Source: Pseudoselenomonas ruminantium
GTDB lineage: Bacteria; Bacillota; Negativicutes; Selenomonadales; Selenomonadaceae
Reading direction: 5' to 3'
Assembly: GCA_015058575.1 (NCBI GenBank)
Contig: SVBZ01000004.1
Span: 62,001 to 126,000, forward strand
DNA: 64,000 nt
This document shows, piece after piece, positions 45,087-53,800 of the stretch; positions within the stretch are counted from its first letter, which is position 1, and every line of letters starts with the position of its first letter. A program made the position numbers and the translations under genes. The notes under the pieces were generated by a model. That model was not told the DNA's origin and searched no databases. It saw nothing but the letters and a program-made list of their open reading frames with translations.

Positions 45087-45677
45087 GTGAAACATACGCG
45101 TATATTTATTCTTGCTTGTTTGCTTTGGGGCATGGCTTGTCTCAAGTATGCTGTTTTTCCCGAGGTGTTCTGGCCATCGTCTTGTCTGGCCGTAAATGAT
45201 ACCAGCCAGATAGAGATGCAAGTACCGCGGGAGCTGAAAGCACTTCCATGGGAAGATGAGGACTGTAAGGTTTGGCAAGCGAAATGCAACCGCTTTTTTG
45301 TCGATGCCCATTTGCAGCCATGGGGCGATGAACCTGTTGAGCTGGTGGCTGACCCTACACCGCCGGAGCGCGTGTATAAGACGCTGGCACGCTATAAGGT
45401 CAAGGATGTGGTGCTGAAGGAAGCGGACTTGATGGCGATAGATGGCCGTCCGGTCTGGCGATATGAGTTCACAGGCCAAAAGGATGGCAAGGCCTATGAA
45501 ATCGTGGCAGCTTCCTATCCCATTGCGCATAACAGCTATATCGTGACGTATTTCTATCATGCTGGCAGTGAGGCGGCGCGGGATGACGTGCTGCGCAGTA
45601 TCGAAAGCCTGCAAGTCACTGACCGGAAAGCAAAGGGGGAGAACAAGCAAACCCCAGCTAAATTAATGCGAGTTTAA
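45087..45677 (+). CDS. Exported hypothetical protein, related in layout to its neighbour
   Basis: A 196-residue product from a GTG ten bases after the previous stop. The hydrophobic N-terminus (IFILACLLWGMACLKYAVF) acts as signal or anchor. The periplasmic part contains YPIAHNSYIVTYFYHAGSEA and ends in a Lys-rich tail. It is probably translated with the gene before it. The start codon is uncertain because the purine-rich ribosome site nearly touches the GTG. Confidence 0.62.
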   Translation: MKHTRIFILACLLWGMACLKYAVFPEVFWPSSCLAVNDTSQIEMQVPRELKALPWEDEDCKVWQAKCNRFFVDAHLQPWGDEPVELVADPTPPERVYKTLARYKVKDVVLKEADLMAIDGRPVWRYEFTGQKDGKAYEIVAASYPIAHNSYIVTYFYHAGSEAARDDVLRSIESLQVTDRKAKGENKQTPAKLMRV

Positions 45678-45710
45678 TGGCATACTGGCTATTATCTAAT
45701 ATATACGATT

Positions 45711-45738
45711 TATCATAAATTGTGAAAATAAGCTGAAA
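45711..45738 (+). repeat. Shared upstream element, copy 2
   Basis: TATCATAAAT, then TGT, then GAAAATAAGCTGAAA, about 87 bases before the DUF805 gene at 45825. Confidence 0.7.
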
Positions 45739-45824
45739 GCCTATGACTTTCGTGATAATTATCCGCGCAATCGCTGTGGGAATTATGGATAAAAATTTTT
45801 ATTTAGTCAAAGGAGACAATGATT

Positions 45825-46187
45825 ATGGCAGTAGAAAATGTATGCAAGTTAGATGAAGAGGGATTCATGCAGAAATTCTTCAGCACGGAAGGGCGTCTGA
45901 ACCGTTTTCGCTATTTTACCCGTTGCTTCGGGTTTGGTCTGGTCTGCGAGGGCTTGATGTTTTTAGCGATGGACTATCTGTGGCTGGTGGCTTTGCTGGG
46001 CATTATCGGGATGGTTCCTCAGTTTACGCTGGGAATCAGACGCATGCATGATTTGGGTAAATCCGGCTGGTGGTTTTTGCTTATCCTGGTGCCCTTTGTT
46101 AACTTTTTCTTTGCACTGTATATCTTGTTTAAGAAAGGTACGGAGGGAGAGAATGAATATGGCCCGGATCCACTGGCTGAACAGTAA
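45825..46187 (+). CDS. DUF805-family membrane protein
   Basis: A 120-residue inner-membrane protein. The DUF805 pattern is clear: an N-terminal STEGRLNRFRYF, three or four hydrophobic helices, and the hallmark LGIRRMHDLGKSGWWFLL. AAGGAG precedes the ATG. Function of the family is unknown. Confidence 0.88.
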   Translation: MAVENVCKLDEEGFMQKFFSTEGRLNRFRYFTRCFGFGLVCEGLMFLAMDYLWLVALLGIIGMVPQFTLGIRRMHDLGKSGWWFLLILVPFVNFFFALYILFKKGTEGENEYGPDPLAEQ

Positions 46188-46239
46188 GGAGTTTGCGGCG
46201 TGAATACGATGCGTGAACGGGACTGAGGCAAGATTCCCT

Positions 46240-46268
46240 TTGACAAAAATTAGTACCTGGTATAAAAT
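46240..46268 (+). promoter_or_regulatory. Promoter of the acyl-CoA ligase gene
   Basis: TTGACA (46240-46245) and TAAAAT (46263-46268), 17 bases apart, interleaved with two FapR-type boxes. Confidence 0.78.
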
Positions 46269-46284
46269 TAGTATCAGGTACTAA
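46250..46284. promoter_or_regulatory. Tandem FapR-type operator boxes
   Basis: TTAGTACCTGGTATAAA (46250-46266) and TTAGTATCAGGTACTAA (46268-46284) match the FapR lipid-synthesis repressor consensus TTAGTACCTnnTACTAA, as I recall it from Bacillus. The first overlaps the spacer and -10, the second the start region. Together the outer arms also form a 14-bp inverted repeat (AAAATTAGTACCTG). Confidence 0.75.
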
Positions 46285-46314
46285 TTTTGTGTCCAAACAG
46301 AAAAGAGTGATAAG

Positions 46315-47805
46315 ATGCTTATTCATGAGTTGATTTATCAAGGGGCGCCGGATGATTTGGCGATTGTCGATCGTGAGCGCCGGTTCACGTATAAGGAGCT
46401 GCAGGTGGCGGTGCAGGCCTGCAGGGATCGACTGCATGCCTGCGGCGTGCATCAGGGCGACCGCGTCGGTATCTTTACGCGCAATAGTGCGGAGTTTATC
46501 TTTGCCTATATGGGCATCACGTCGCTGGGGGCGATTGCCGTTCCTATCAATTTCCAGCTCAGCAATCGCGAGATTGCGTATATTATCAAGGATGCAGGCA
46601 TCCAGATGCTCCTTACCTATCAGCCGCTCAATCTTGTCGACGCGCTCGCGCAGCTGCGCTGCCAGCTCAAGGTGGTGCAGGTTGACATCCGCGCCATCGG
46701 CAAGCCGCAGGCGGGAATCGGGAAAGCGCCAGAGCTGTCGGAGTATTTCAGTGAGGACAACCCCTGCCAGATTATCTATACATCGGGGACAACGGGCAAT
46801 CCCAAGGGCGCAGTGCTTTCGCACCGCAATATCGTGTTCAATACGCAGCAGATTGCCTATATGGGCTGCAAGCCCGGGCACAAGGCGCTTTGCGTGCTGC
46901 CGATGTATCATTGCTATGGCCTTACCTGCGCGGTGTTCTATTCGCTGAGTGTCGGCGCAGCCATCGTGATCCTCGATTCGTTCACGCCGCGGACGACCAT
47001 CCAGACGATTCGTGAGGAAGGCATTACGGAGCTTTATATCGTGCCGTCTATCTGCAGCCTGCTGACGAAGCTTGGCACGCCAGAGGATATGAAGTCGGTG
47101 CGGCTCGTGGTCAGTGCGGGGACGACGCTGCCGCTAAAGATCCAGCAGGATTTTACGGCAAAGTTTGGTCTGGATATCTGTGAGGCTTATGGTCTTTCGG
47201 AGACGGCACCGATTGTCACGATGACGCAGCTGGGCAAGACAAAGGTCGGTTCCTGTGGGCCGGTGGTTCCAGGGACGCAGTGGAAACTCATCGATGATGA
47301 GGGAGAGGAGGTTTCGCGCGGCGAGCTGGGCGAGCTTATCGTCAAAGGCGATAATGTGATGCTTGGCTATTGGAATCTTCCCGATGTGACGCATGATGCC
47401 ATGCGTGGTGGCTGGTTCCATACGGGCGATGTGGCCAGAGCCGACGAAGATGGCTATATCTACATTGTCGACCGCATCAAGGATATGATTATCAGCATGG
47501 GCGAAAATGTCTATCCGCGCGAGGTCGAGGAGCTTATCTACCAGTTCCCTGGGATTCATGAGGTGGCTGTCATTGGCGTTGAGGATAAGCTCCGCGGTCA
47601 GGTCGGTGCCTGCTTCTACAGTGTCCATCAAGGGGCAGAGGTCAATATCCGTGAGCTCAAACAATTCCTGCAGAACAATCTGGCCCTCTATAAGATACCC
47701 CGCGAGTTCCATATCATGGATAAACTGCCGCGGACAACGACGGGCAAGATTGCCAAGAAGAAGATCTGGGCGGAATTCCAGGCCGGGATCAGCAATAGCC
47801 GTTGA
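46315..47805 (+). CDS. Fatty acid-CoA ligase (AMP-binding enzyme)
   Basis: A 496-residue ANL-superfamily synthetase. Motifs: IIYTSGTTGNPKGAVLSHRN (P-loop), CEAYGLSETAP, GWFHTGDVARADEDGYIYIVD and RTTTGKIAKKKI with the C-terminal catalytic lysine. It likely activates fatty or other carboxylic acids with ATP and CoA. FapR-type boxes in its promoter tie it to lipid homeostasis. It is a single-gene unit. Confidence 0.9.
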   Translation: MLIHELIYQGAPDDLAIVDRERRFTYKELQVAVQACRDRLHACGVHQGDRVGIFTRNSAEFIFAYMGITSLGAIAVPINFQLSNREIAYIIKDAGIQMLLTYQPLNLVDALAQLRCQLKVVQVDIRAIGKPQAGIGKAPELSEYFSEDNPCQIIYTSGTTGNPKGAVLSHRNIVFNTQQIAYMGCKPGHKALCVLPMYHCYGLTCAVFYSLSVGAAIVILDSFTPRTTIQTIREEGITELYIVPSICSLLTKLGTPEDMKSVRLVVSAGTTLPLKIQQDFTAKFGLDICEAYGLSETAPIVTMTQLGKTKVGSCGPVVPGTQWKLIDDEGEEVSRGELGELIVKGDNVMLGYWNLPDVTHDAMRGGWFHTGDVARADEDGYIYIVDRIKDMIISMGENVYPREVEELIYQFPGIHEVAVIGVEDKLRGQVGACFYSVHQGAEVNIRELKQFLQNNLALYKIPREFHIMDKLPRTTTGKIAKKKIWAEFQAGISNSR

Positions 47806-47876
47806 TAGCTCTGCGCATATAAAAGAGAGCACATCTGATGATATGCCCTCTGTCTATGTCTTAGCCTATATCGCTA

Positions 47877-48107
47877 TTATTTACCAACACAAGCGCTTGC
47901 GTTTTGCGTTTCAAATACATTTGCTGCCATAGTAATTTTATGACCACCACCGATAGGGAGTTTCATTTGTGTTTCATCTACATTTGCTGCCATAGAATTT
48001 ACATCATGTTTGCGAGGGCGAGGACGAAAAATAAGATTTGGCCGAAATCCCCCAGCTACCATGTCCAGTTCCATATCTTCCATCTGATTCATGAATTTCT
48101 TTTCCAT
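47877..48107 (-). CDS. Putative GG-leader peptide precursor with repeated core
   Basis: A 76-residue peptide. The N-terminal part MEDMELDMVAGG looks like a double-glycine leader, with the cut expected after GG at residue 20. The following part is basic (FRPNLIFRPRPRK) and contains two similar units, MAANVDETQ and MAANVFETQ, 22 residues apart, and one Cys near the C-terminus. AAGGAGG eight bases before the ATG supports translation. No peptidase, radical-SAM or cyclodehydratase gene lies nearby. The call as a bacteriocin or RiPP-type precursor is inference. Confidence 0.6.
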   Translation of the reverse strand: MEKKFMNQMEDMELDMVAGGFRPNLIFRPRPRKHDVNSMAANVDETQMKLPIGGGHKITMAANVFETQNASACVGK

Positions 48108-48177
48108 TTTATATTCCTCCTTACATTGTTACGTGTTGTTATCTTACTTGTTGTCCTTGCTGTGGCCTAAGTCAACT

Positions 48178-48270
48178 CTATTTGAAACACACCCAGAGCG
48201 GGCAATTCTTGGGCGGAATCGTTGTCGGCATCGTGAGCGTCTTAAAAAAGTTTTTTATTACCTTAAACAT
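48178..48270 (-). CDS. Small 30-residue ORF with a leader like the 76-residue peptide gene
   Basis: It begins MFKVIKNFFKTLTM, an amphipathic cationic start, and ends NCPLWVCFK, a two-cysteine tail. GAGGGGG lies seven bases before the ATG. Its upstream DNA matches that of the 76-residue gene: both have AAGATAACAA, then an ACxxAAxATGT-like stretch, the ribosome site, and ATAAAATG. This shared leader is the main reason to think it is expressed. It could be an antimicrobial, signalling or toxin-like peptide; no family is recognised. Confidence 0.45.
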   Translation of the reverse strand: MFKVIKNFFKTLTMPTTIPPKNCPLWVCFK

Positions 48271-48454
48271 TTTATTTCCCCCTCACATCTTTGTGTATTG
48301 TTATCTTGCTTTCTGTTCTTTATATCCTCAAGCGGGGAAAGTGTTTAGGGCAATAGAAAAAACTCAACGAAGCACAACCGATAGGGGTTAAGTATTCCTG
48401 CGGTTATCCGATATATAGGTTGAAGAGAGTCTTTTTGCGGTTAGGAGGAATTCG

Positions 48455-48853
48455 ATGGAAATTCAGGCAACGAAAACGGTGCTGTGGAATCAAGGGGCAG
48501 CAGCGTCCGCAGCGGCAACGACGGACAAGACGCCGGCAGCCAAGTCAGCGTTTGCGAAAATGCTCAGACAGCTGGAGACTGGTGGTGGCGTCCGCGAGGA
48601 TGGTGCCGGTGACAGTGGCGAGGAAACCACAACGATCACGCAGGTCATGTCCGATGGATCGGTGCTCATCACGGTTTATGAGGGGGATCGCATCGTCTCG
48701 CAGAGTAAGACGCATGCGGCGCATCCTGAGGATAATCCGACGATACTGAGTACGCAGGTGGACAAATCGGGTAAAATCGGGACAGACGAAAACGAAAAAC
48801 TTGCCAGTGCGGAAACAGCAGCGTCGATGCTCGATTTGTTGCAGTCCCGTTGA
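48455..48853 (+). CDS. Hypothetical protein, 132 residues
   Basis: A soluble, Ala/Thr-rich protein with no signal or membrane segment. The central part ITQVMSDGSVLITVYEGDRIV looks like a small beta unit, and the C-terminus ends SAETAASMLDLLQSR. TTAGGAGG precedes the ATG and a strong terminator follows, so it is a genuine single-gene unit. No family recognised. Confidence 0.72.
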   Translation: MEIQATKTVLWNQGAAASAAATTDKTPAAKSAFAKMLRQLETGGGVREDGAGDSGEETTTITQVMSDGSVLITVYEGDRIVSQSKTHAAHPEDNPTILSTQVDKSGKIGTDENEKLASAETAASMLDLLQSR

Positions 48854-48865
48854 CAGGGAATGAGG

Positions 48866-48900
48866 AGACTGACCAGACGATATGCTGGTCAGTCTTTTTT
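48866..48900 (+). terminator. Rho-independent terminator
   Basis: GACTGACCAG pairs perfectly with CTGGTCAGTC, followed by TTTTTT. Confidence 0.9.
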
Positions 48901-49029
48901 AGTGATTTTAAAACAGACAGATTACCGGTCGGTTTGCCTGTAAATTGGTCTGTTTTTGCGTTACTATAACAAATATGCTAAAATATATATAAAAATATTT
49001 TGTTATTGCATAAAAGAAAGGGTGACCGG

Positions 49030-50346
49030 ATGAAGTTCAGCAAGGAATCCATATCGATTGCTATGGCCTATGTAGGGGTATTGGTAGGCGCGGGCTTGTC
49101 CTCGGGGCAGGATTTGCTGCAGTATTTTTTGAGTTTTGGTGAGATAGGCCTGGCTGGCGTTGCAGTGCTGGGCATTTTGAATATAATCTTTGGGCGTATC
49201 ATCGTGACGCTCGGTTCTCATTATCAGTCGAACAACCATCAGGAAGTCTTGGAACAGATTGCACATCCCATCATCCAGCGCATCATCGATGTCACGCTGG
49301 TGGTGTCCTGCTTTGTCGTCGGCTTTGTCATGGTCGCTGGTGCCGGGGCTAACCTGCAGCAGCAGTTTGGCCTGCCAAGCTGGCTCGGCGCTTTGGTGTG
49401 CTCGCTGCTGGTCTGCGTGATTGCGTTCCTTGATTTTGACAAGATTACGCGGGTGCTCGGCGTGTTTACGCCCATCATTGTCGTCATGATCTTACTGGTG
49501 ACAGGTTATACGTTTTGGGGCAAGTCGTATGACTTTGCCATGCTCGATGAAGTGTCAAAATCGCTGCGGCCGGCGATGCCCAATGTCTATCTGGCCGTCA
49601 TCAATTACTTTGCGCTCTGCGTGATGAATGGTGTTTCGATGGCTTTTGTACTCGGCGGCTCGGTTGTGCGCATCAGTGATGCCGAAAAGGGCGGCGCGCT
49701 AGGCGGCGCGATTATCGGAGTGATTGTCGGCAGTGCTTCGATGGCGCTGTTTGCCAATCTCGACAAGGTCAAAGATGCGGAGATCCCGATGCTGACGCTC
49801 GTGAATCAGATCCATCCGGCCTTTGCCGTCATCTATGCGGTAGTGATATTCGCGCTGATCTTCAATACGGCGTTCAGCCTCTACTATGCGACGGCGCGGC
49901 GTTTCGCGGGCAGTGATATCGGCAAGATGCGCAAGATTCTCATTGGCATTGTTGCGCTTGGTTATGTTTGCAGTTTTGGCGGTTTTTCCCAGCTGGTTTC
50001 GTGGATGTATCCATTGCTTGGCTATATGGGCATCCTGCTGCTGGTGGTTCTGGCGGTGGCCTGGGTAGAAGAACGTGAGAACATCATTCGCGAAAAATTC
50101 CTGCGGCGCAAGATGATGCGGCTGCTGTTCCGCAAATATGACGATGAGGCCGAATTCAATGCCGGCCACAAAAAGGCTTTCAAGAAGCTCGGGGAAATGT
50201 CGGCGGCCGATACGGAGGAGCTGACAAGAGACATCAAGAGCTATGTCGAAGATGTCGTGGAGAACACAGACGATTTACAGGCCTATGCCAAGGAGAAACT
50301 GTCGATGGAGGGGGCGCCCCCTAAAGATGGACAAGAAAAGAAATAA
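49030..50346 (+). CDS. YkvI-like membrane protein (APC-type fold)
   Basis: A 438-residue inner-membrane protein with about ten helices. The opening ISIAMAYVGVLVGAGLSSGQDLLQ is typical of the YkvI group, related to amino-acid permeases, with the unwound-helix Gly-rich motif GAGLSSGQ. A cytosolic charged tail of about 80 residues (from 355) follows. The substrate is unknown. ATG at 49030 is used; upstream DNA is strongly AT-rich. Confidence 0.82.
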   Translation: MKFSKESISIAMAYVGVLVGAGLSSGQDLLQYFLSFGEIGLAGVAVLGILNIIFGRIIVTLGSHYQSNNHQEVLEQIAHPIIQRIIDVTLVVSCFVVGFVMVAGAGANLQQQFGLPSWLGALVCSLLVCVIAFLDFDKITRVLGVFTPIIVVMILLVTGYTFWGKSYDFAMLDEVSKSLRPAMPNVYLAVINYFALCVMNGVSMAFVLGGSVVRISDAEKGGALGGAIIGVIVGSASMALFANLDKVKDAEIPMLTLVNQIHPAFAVIYAVVIFALIFNTAFSLYYATARRFAGSDIGKMRKILIGIVALGYVCSFGGFSQLVSWMYPLLGYMGILLLVVLAVAWVEERENIIREKFLRRKMMRLLFRKYDDEAEFNAGHKKAFKKLGEMSAADTEELTRDIKSYVEDVVENTDDLQAYAKEKLSMEGAPPKDGQEKK

Positions 50347-50353
50347 CGGATTG

Positions 50354-50395
50354 GCGGCAGCTGCACGGCTCGTATGAGGTGCAGCTGCCGTTTTA
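50354..50395 (+). terminator. Rho-independent terminator
   Basis: CGGCAGCTGCAC pairs with GTGCAGCTGCCG, followed by TTTTA. Confidence 0.88.
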
Positions 50396-50440
50396 TTGTG
50401 CGCGCGGAGCGGAAGAATAAAAGAAAATAAGAACAACCGC

Positions 50441-50486
50441 TTGACAGTACGCATCAAATCATGTAAGATAACAACTGTTACGTAAC
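50441..50486 (+). promoter_or_regulatory. Promoter and likely operator of the TetR gene
   Basis: TTGACA (50441-50446) and TAAGAT (50464-50469) are 17 bases apart. The palindrome GTTACGTAAC (50477-50486) just downstream is a likely self-binding site for the TetR protein. Confidence 0.72.
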
Positions 50487-50515
50487 GGATGTTTTTAAAC
50501 GAAAGGATCGTGTTT

Positions 50516-51139
50516 ATGCCTCCAAAGGTCAAGTTTCAAAAAGAGGAGATTGTGGCAGCGGCTCTCGAAGTCGTGCGCAAGAAAGGAATCGATGCGGTGA
50601 CGGCGCGTGAAGTTGCCGCAGAGCTCGGCGTGTCGCCACGGCCAATCTTTACGTGGTTCACGACGATGGAACAGCTGAAGGTCGAGGTCTATGCCATGGC
50701 GAAGAAGCGCTATCAGGAATATATCGAGACGGGGCTCAAGGGCCCGGTGCCGTTCCTGGGGGTCGGCCAGCAGTATATCTGCTTTGCGAAGGAAGAGCCG
50801 GAGCTCTATAAGCTGCTGTTCTTGACGAAGCCGGATGAGGCGGTAGGCGGCGCCATGGATGCACTGCAGTTTTCCCAGGGGCTTGTGCGGGAGTCGATCA
50901 TGCGCATCTATCATATGGATGCGGCGACGGCGGATAAGTATTTCCGCAATTTGTGGCTCGTGGCATTCAGTTTTGCGACGCTTATCGTCACCGATGACTG
51001 CCCGTATACGGATGCGCAGATGAGTGCCGTCTTTACGGAGATGAGCCTTGCCTACTGCAAGGCGTTCAAGGAAGTGCCGGGCTTTGCTACCGGCGAGTTT
51101 GACAAGGATGCAGTCTTTGGGGCATTAGTCAAGAAGTGA
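50516..51139 (+). CDS. TetR/AcrR-family transcriptional regulator
   Basis: A 207-residue regulator. The DNA-binding domain reads KEEIVAAALEVVRKKGIDAV then TAREVAAELGVSPRPIFTWF. A helical effector domain follows. The start is ATG at 50516 behind GAAAGGA. It probably represses itself and the hydrolase-reductase pair that follows; the hydrolase gene starts 20 bases downstream. Confidence 0.92.
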   Translation: MPPKVKFQKEEIVAAALEVVRKKGIDAVTAREVAAELGVSPRPIFTWFTTMEQLKVEVYAMAKKRYQEYIETGLKGPVPFLGVGQQYICFAKEEPELYKLLFLTKPDEAVGGAMDALQFSQGLVRESIMRIYHMDAATADKYFRNLWLVAFSFATLIVTDDCPYTDAQMSAVFTEMSLAYCKAFKEVPGFATGEFDKDAVFGALVKK

Positions 51140-51159
51140 AAAAGAATAATGAGGGTAGT

Positions 51160-51756
51160 ATGGATATTGTAGTTTACGTCCACGGGAAGGGCGGAAGTGC
51201 AGAGGAGGCCGGGCATTATCGGGCGTTTTTCCCCGCTGCGGAGGTGCTGGGCCTTGATTATAAGACCTTTACCCCGTGGGAAACAGGAAATGAGATTCGA
51301 AAGACCGTTAGGGACATAGATAAGAAGCATGATAATGTGGTGCTGATTGCCAATAGCATTGGCGCGTTTTTCAGCATGTGTGGCGGTATTGATGCATATG
51401 TGAAGCAGGCGTACTTCATTTCACCCGTGGTGGATATGGAAAAGCTCATCCGAAATATGATGCAGTGGGCGCAGGTAACAGAAGCGGACTTAAAGGAACA
51501 GGGCGTGATCCATACGGCATTTGGCGAGGACTTGTCCTGGGAATATCTTTCCTATGTGCGTGAGCATCCGCTGAACTGGACGGTGCCGACAGAAATCTTG
51601 TATGGGGGTCAGGATAATCTTACGGATTATGCGACGATGCAGGTTTTTGCCAAAGCACATGATGCGAATCTTACGGTAATGGAAGCTGGTGAGCATTGGT
51701 TCCATACCGAAGAGCAGATGAAGTTCCTGGATGATTGGCTGGAGCGTGTGAAGTGA
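51160..51756 (+). CDS. Alpha/beta hydrolase
   Basis: A 198-residue small hydrolase. The nucleophile elbow is VLIANSIGAFF with Ser in an NSIG turn (AxSxG rather than GxSxG), the acid lies in GGQDNL and the His in GEHWFH. VYVHGKGGSAEEA near the start gives the oxyanion region. ATG at 51160 has GAGGG upstream; a GTG at 51136 overlapping the TetR stop is an alternative. Substrate unknown. Confidence 0.82.
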   Translation: MDIVVYVHGKGGSAEEAGHYRAFFPAAEVLGLDYKTFTPWETGNEIRKTVRDIDKKHDNVVLIANSIGAFFSMCGGIDAYVKQAYFISPVVDMEKLIRNMMQWAQVTEADLKEQGVIHTAFGEDLSWEYLSYVREHPLNWTVPTEILYGGQDNLTDYATMQVFAKAHDANLTVMEAGEHWFHTEEQMKFLDDWLERVK

Positions 51757-51776
51757 GTGGGAGGACGTATAGGAAA

Positions 51777-52460
51777 ATGAAAATCCTGGTATTGAATGGC
51801 AGCCCGAAAAAAGAGCAAAGCGATACGATGCATATTACGCGGGCGTTTGTCGCCGGTATGCAGGAGGCTGCGCCGCAGGATATTGAGGTCGTCCATATCG
51901 CTGAGAAACATATCGAGTTCTGTGTGGGCTGCTTTACCTGCAAGCGCAATGGCGGGACCTGCATCCATACGGATGATATGAAAGCCCTGCTGGCTAAGGT
52001 GCTTGAATGCGATTTGCTGCTGCTTAACTTTCCGCTCTATGGATATGGCATGCCGGCAAAGCTCAAGGCATTTATCGAGCGGACGATGCCGCTTTCCTGC
52101 ATGAAGATGAAGAAGGTTGGCGGCCGCTATGAGCATATCGGCCAGGCGGATTTTGCGCATCTGCGCTATCTGATGATTTGCGGCTGCGGGTTCCCGAACA
52201 GCAAGGGCAATTTCGAGCCGGCAGTGGCACAGTTCAAGCTGCTGTTCCCACGGCAGCATACGATTATCACGGTGCCCGAGAGTCCGATGTTCAATGTGCC
52301 CGAGGCTGATATCGTCACGAAGCCGCGGCTTGCGCTCGTGCGTGCGGCGGGCCGGCAGTATGCGGAGCAGGGAACGATTGATGACGGCTTGCTGGCGCAA
52401 ATCGGTTCACCGATGATTCCCGAGGAGCAGTATGCAGCTATCGCCAATGGCGAAGCGTAA
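51777..52460 (+). CDS. Flavodoxin-like NAD(P)H-dependent reductase
   Basis: A 227-residue flavoprotein of the NADPH-dependent FMN reductase group. The phosphate loop is LVLNGSPKKEQSDT, followed by CVGCFTCKRNGGTC, a Cys-rich segment common in iron-sulfur flavoprotein-like members, and NFPLYGYGMPAKLKAFIER. It is the third gene after TetR with 20 bases between, so a TetR-controlled response to a reactive compound is plausible. Confidence 0.87.
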   Translation: MKILVLNGSPKKEQSDTMHITRAFVAGMQEAAPQDIEVVHIAEKHIEFCVGCFTCKRNGGTCIHTDDMKALLAKVLECDLLLLNFPLYGYGMPAKLKAFIERTMPLSCMKMKKVGGRYEHIGQADFAHLRYLMICGCGFPNSKGNFEPAVAQFKLLFPRQHTIITVPESPMFNVPEADIVTKPRLALVRAAGRQYAEQGTIDDGLLAQIGSPMIPEEQYAAIANGEA

Positions 52461-52594
52461 AAACACAGAAAGAATAAAGAAAGAATTAAGGAAAAGAAAG
52501 TACTGCAGGGACAGATTTTTTGATAAGTTCTCAGCATTCTTATAGTTATTGATGGTATACTGAAGGTGTCAATAACGGAAGGAAGGCGAGGGGA

Positions 52595-53677
52595 ATGTGG
52601 AAGAAACTTGTAGTGCTGACAGGACTGCTCGTGCTGCCGGCGATGTCTGCTTCGGCAGTGGTGGTGACGGTGACAGGGTACGGCGGCTCGGAGCGCAGTG
52701 CGCTGAGGCAGGCTTTGCGGCAGGCCATCGAGCAGCAGGTCGGCGTCATGGTCGACAGCCGCAGCTATGTGCAGAATTACCAGCTGATCAATGACCGCAT
52801 CTACACGCAGGCCGATGGCTATATCAAAAGCTATGAGGTACTGTCATCGGTAAAGGACAACGGGCTCTATACGGTCAAGGTGCGCGCCGATGTCTCGGAG
52901 CAGAAAATCAGCGCGGCGCTTGGCACGTATGCCCAGAAAAAAGCTGTGGTCGGTGCCAATATGCAGGACCCGCGTGTCGGTGTCGTGGCCATGGATCAGC
53001 AGGGCATCCGCTATGCAAGCCTTGAAAATGCCGTGATGGAAGGCATCCGCAGGCAGGGCTATACGCGCATCGTTGACGTCAATCAGCTTGACAAGTCAAA
53101 ACAGAAGCAGCTGCTGGCGGCAAGCTATGCCGGTGACAAGTCAATGATGAAGACTTTGACCAGTCAATTCCCGCTGGACTATCTGGTGACAGTCACGGTC
53201 GACAAGGCCGTGGGCAGTATGGCTGATTATGCGCCGATGCCGGGCTTCGAGAACCTCAAGAAGGCCAATGTCACCGTGTCGGTGCGCATGCTCAATGTCA
53301 ATAATGGCGAGGTACTCTATACGGGCGTCTTCACGGGCAAATCCGAGCGGCGCGGGCCCAATGCGGTAAATGAGGCTGTAGCGGCTGCCGCCAAGGGTAT
53401 CCCTGCGGCCATAGGCAAGGCAGCACTTAACAAGGCGGCTAATCCCGAGCAGCACTTGCAGCTCATCGTTACGGGCAGCAAGCTTGGCAATATCAGCGCG
53501 GCAACAACCTATCTGCGCGAACTCGCAGGCGTAAACAACGTCTTTGTCCGCAGCACGAGCTTTGGCAATATGACTGTTGACATTGACTTTAACGGCACGG
53601 CGCATGATTTTGCGACAGTGCTGGAGGCAAATGGCTGGCAAATCCTCGCGCTGGGCGCGGAGTACGTAAAAATATAA
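52595..53677 (+). CDS. Exported FlgT/LPP20-like protein
   Basis: A 360-residue periplasmic protein with a signal peptide (KKLVVLTGLLVLPAMSASA). The mature start VVTVTGYGGSERSALRQALR and the following QVGVMVDSRSYVQNY resemble the N-terminal domain of FlgT/LPP20-type proteins. The C-terminal part repeats a similar alpha/beta unit. The middle loop (about 165-190) contains NQLDKSK, AGDKS and LTSQ, coded by three TGACNNGTCA palindromes. Function could be envelope- or flagellum-related; no flagellar genes adjoin it. Confidence 0.75.
   Translation: MWKKLVVLTGLLVLPAMSASAVVVTVTGYGGSERSALRQALRQAIEQQVGVMVDSRSYVQNYQLINDRIYTQADGYIKSYEVLSSVKDNGLYTVKVRADVSEQKISAALGTYAQKKAVVGANMQDPRVGVVAMDQQGIRYASLENAVMEGIRRQGYTRIVDVNQLDKSKQKQLLAASYAGDKSMMKTLTSQFPLDYLVTVTVDKAVGSMADYAPMPGFENLKKANVTVSVRMLNVNNGEVLYTGVFTGKSERRGPNAVNEAVAAAAKGIPAAIGKAALNKAANPEQHLQLIVTGSKLGNISAATTYLRELAGVNNVFVRSTSFGNMTVDIDFNGTAHDFATVLEANGWQILALGAEYVKI
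53089..53166. repeat. Cluster of three TGACNNGTCA palindromes
   Basis: Sites at 53089-53098 (AA), 53134-53143 (AA) and 53157-53166 (CA), plus a spacerless TGACGTCA at 53074-53081, in one loop of the FlgT-like protein. Confidence 0.9.
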
Positions 53678-53800
53678 ATAGAAGAAAAAGAAATTTATGT
53701 GCCAAGGAAAAATGCTTGACAGGTTATGATGGCTTCGGTATAATAGCAATGTCAAGGAGAAAGCCTTGGCACATATTTTTGTAAAACAGGTGATAGGAAT

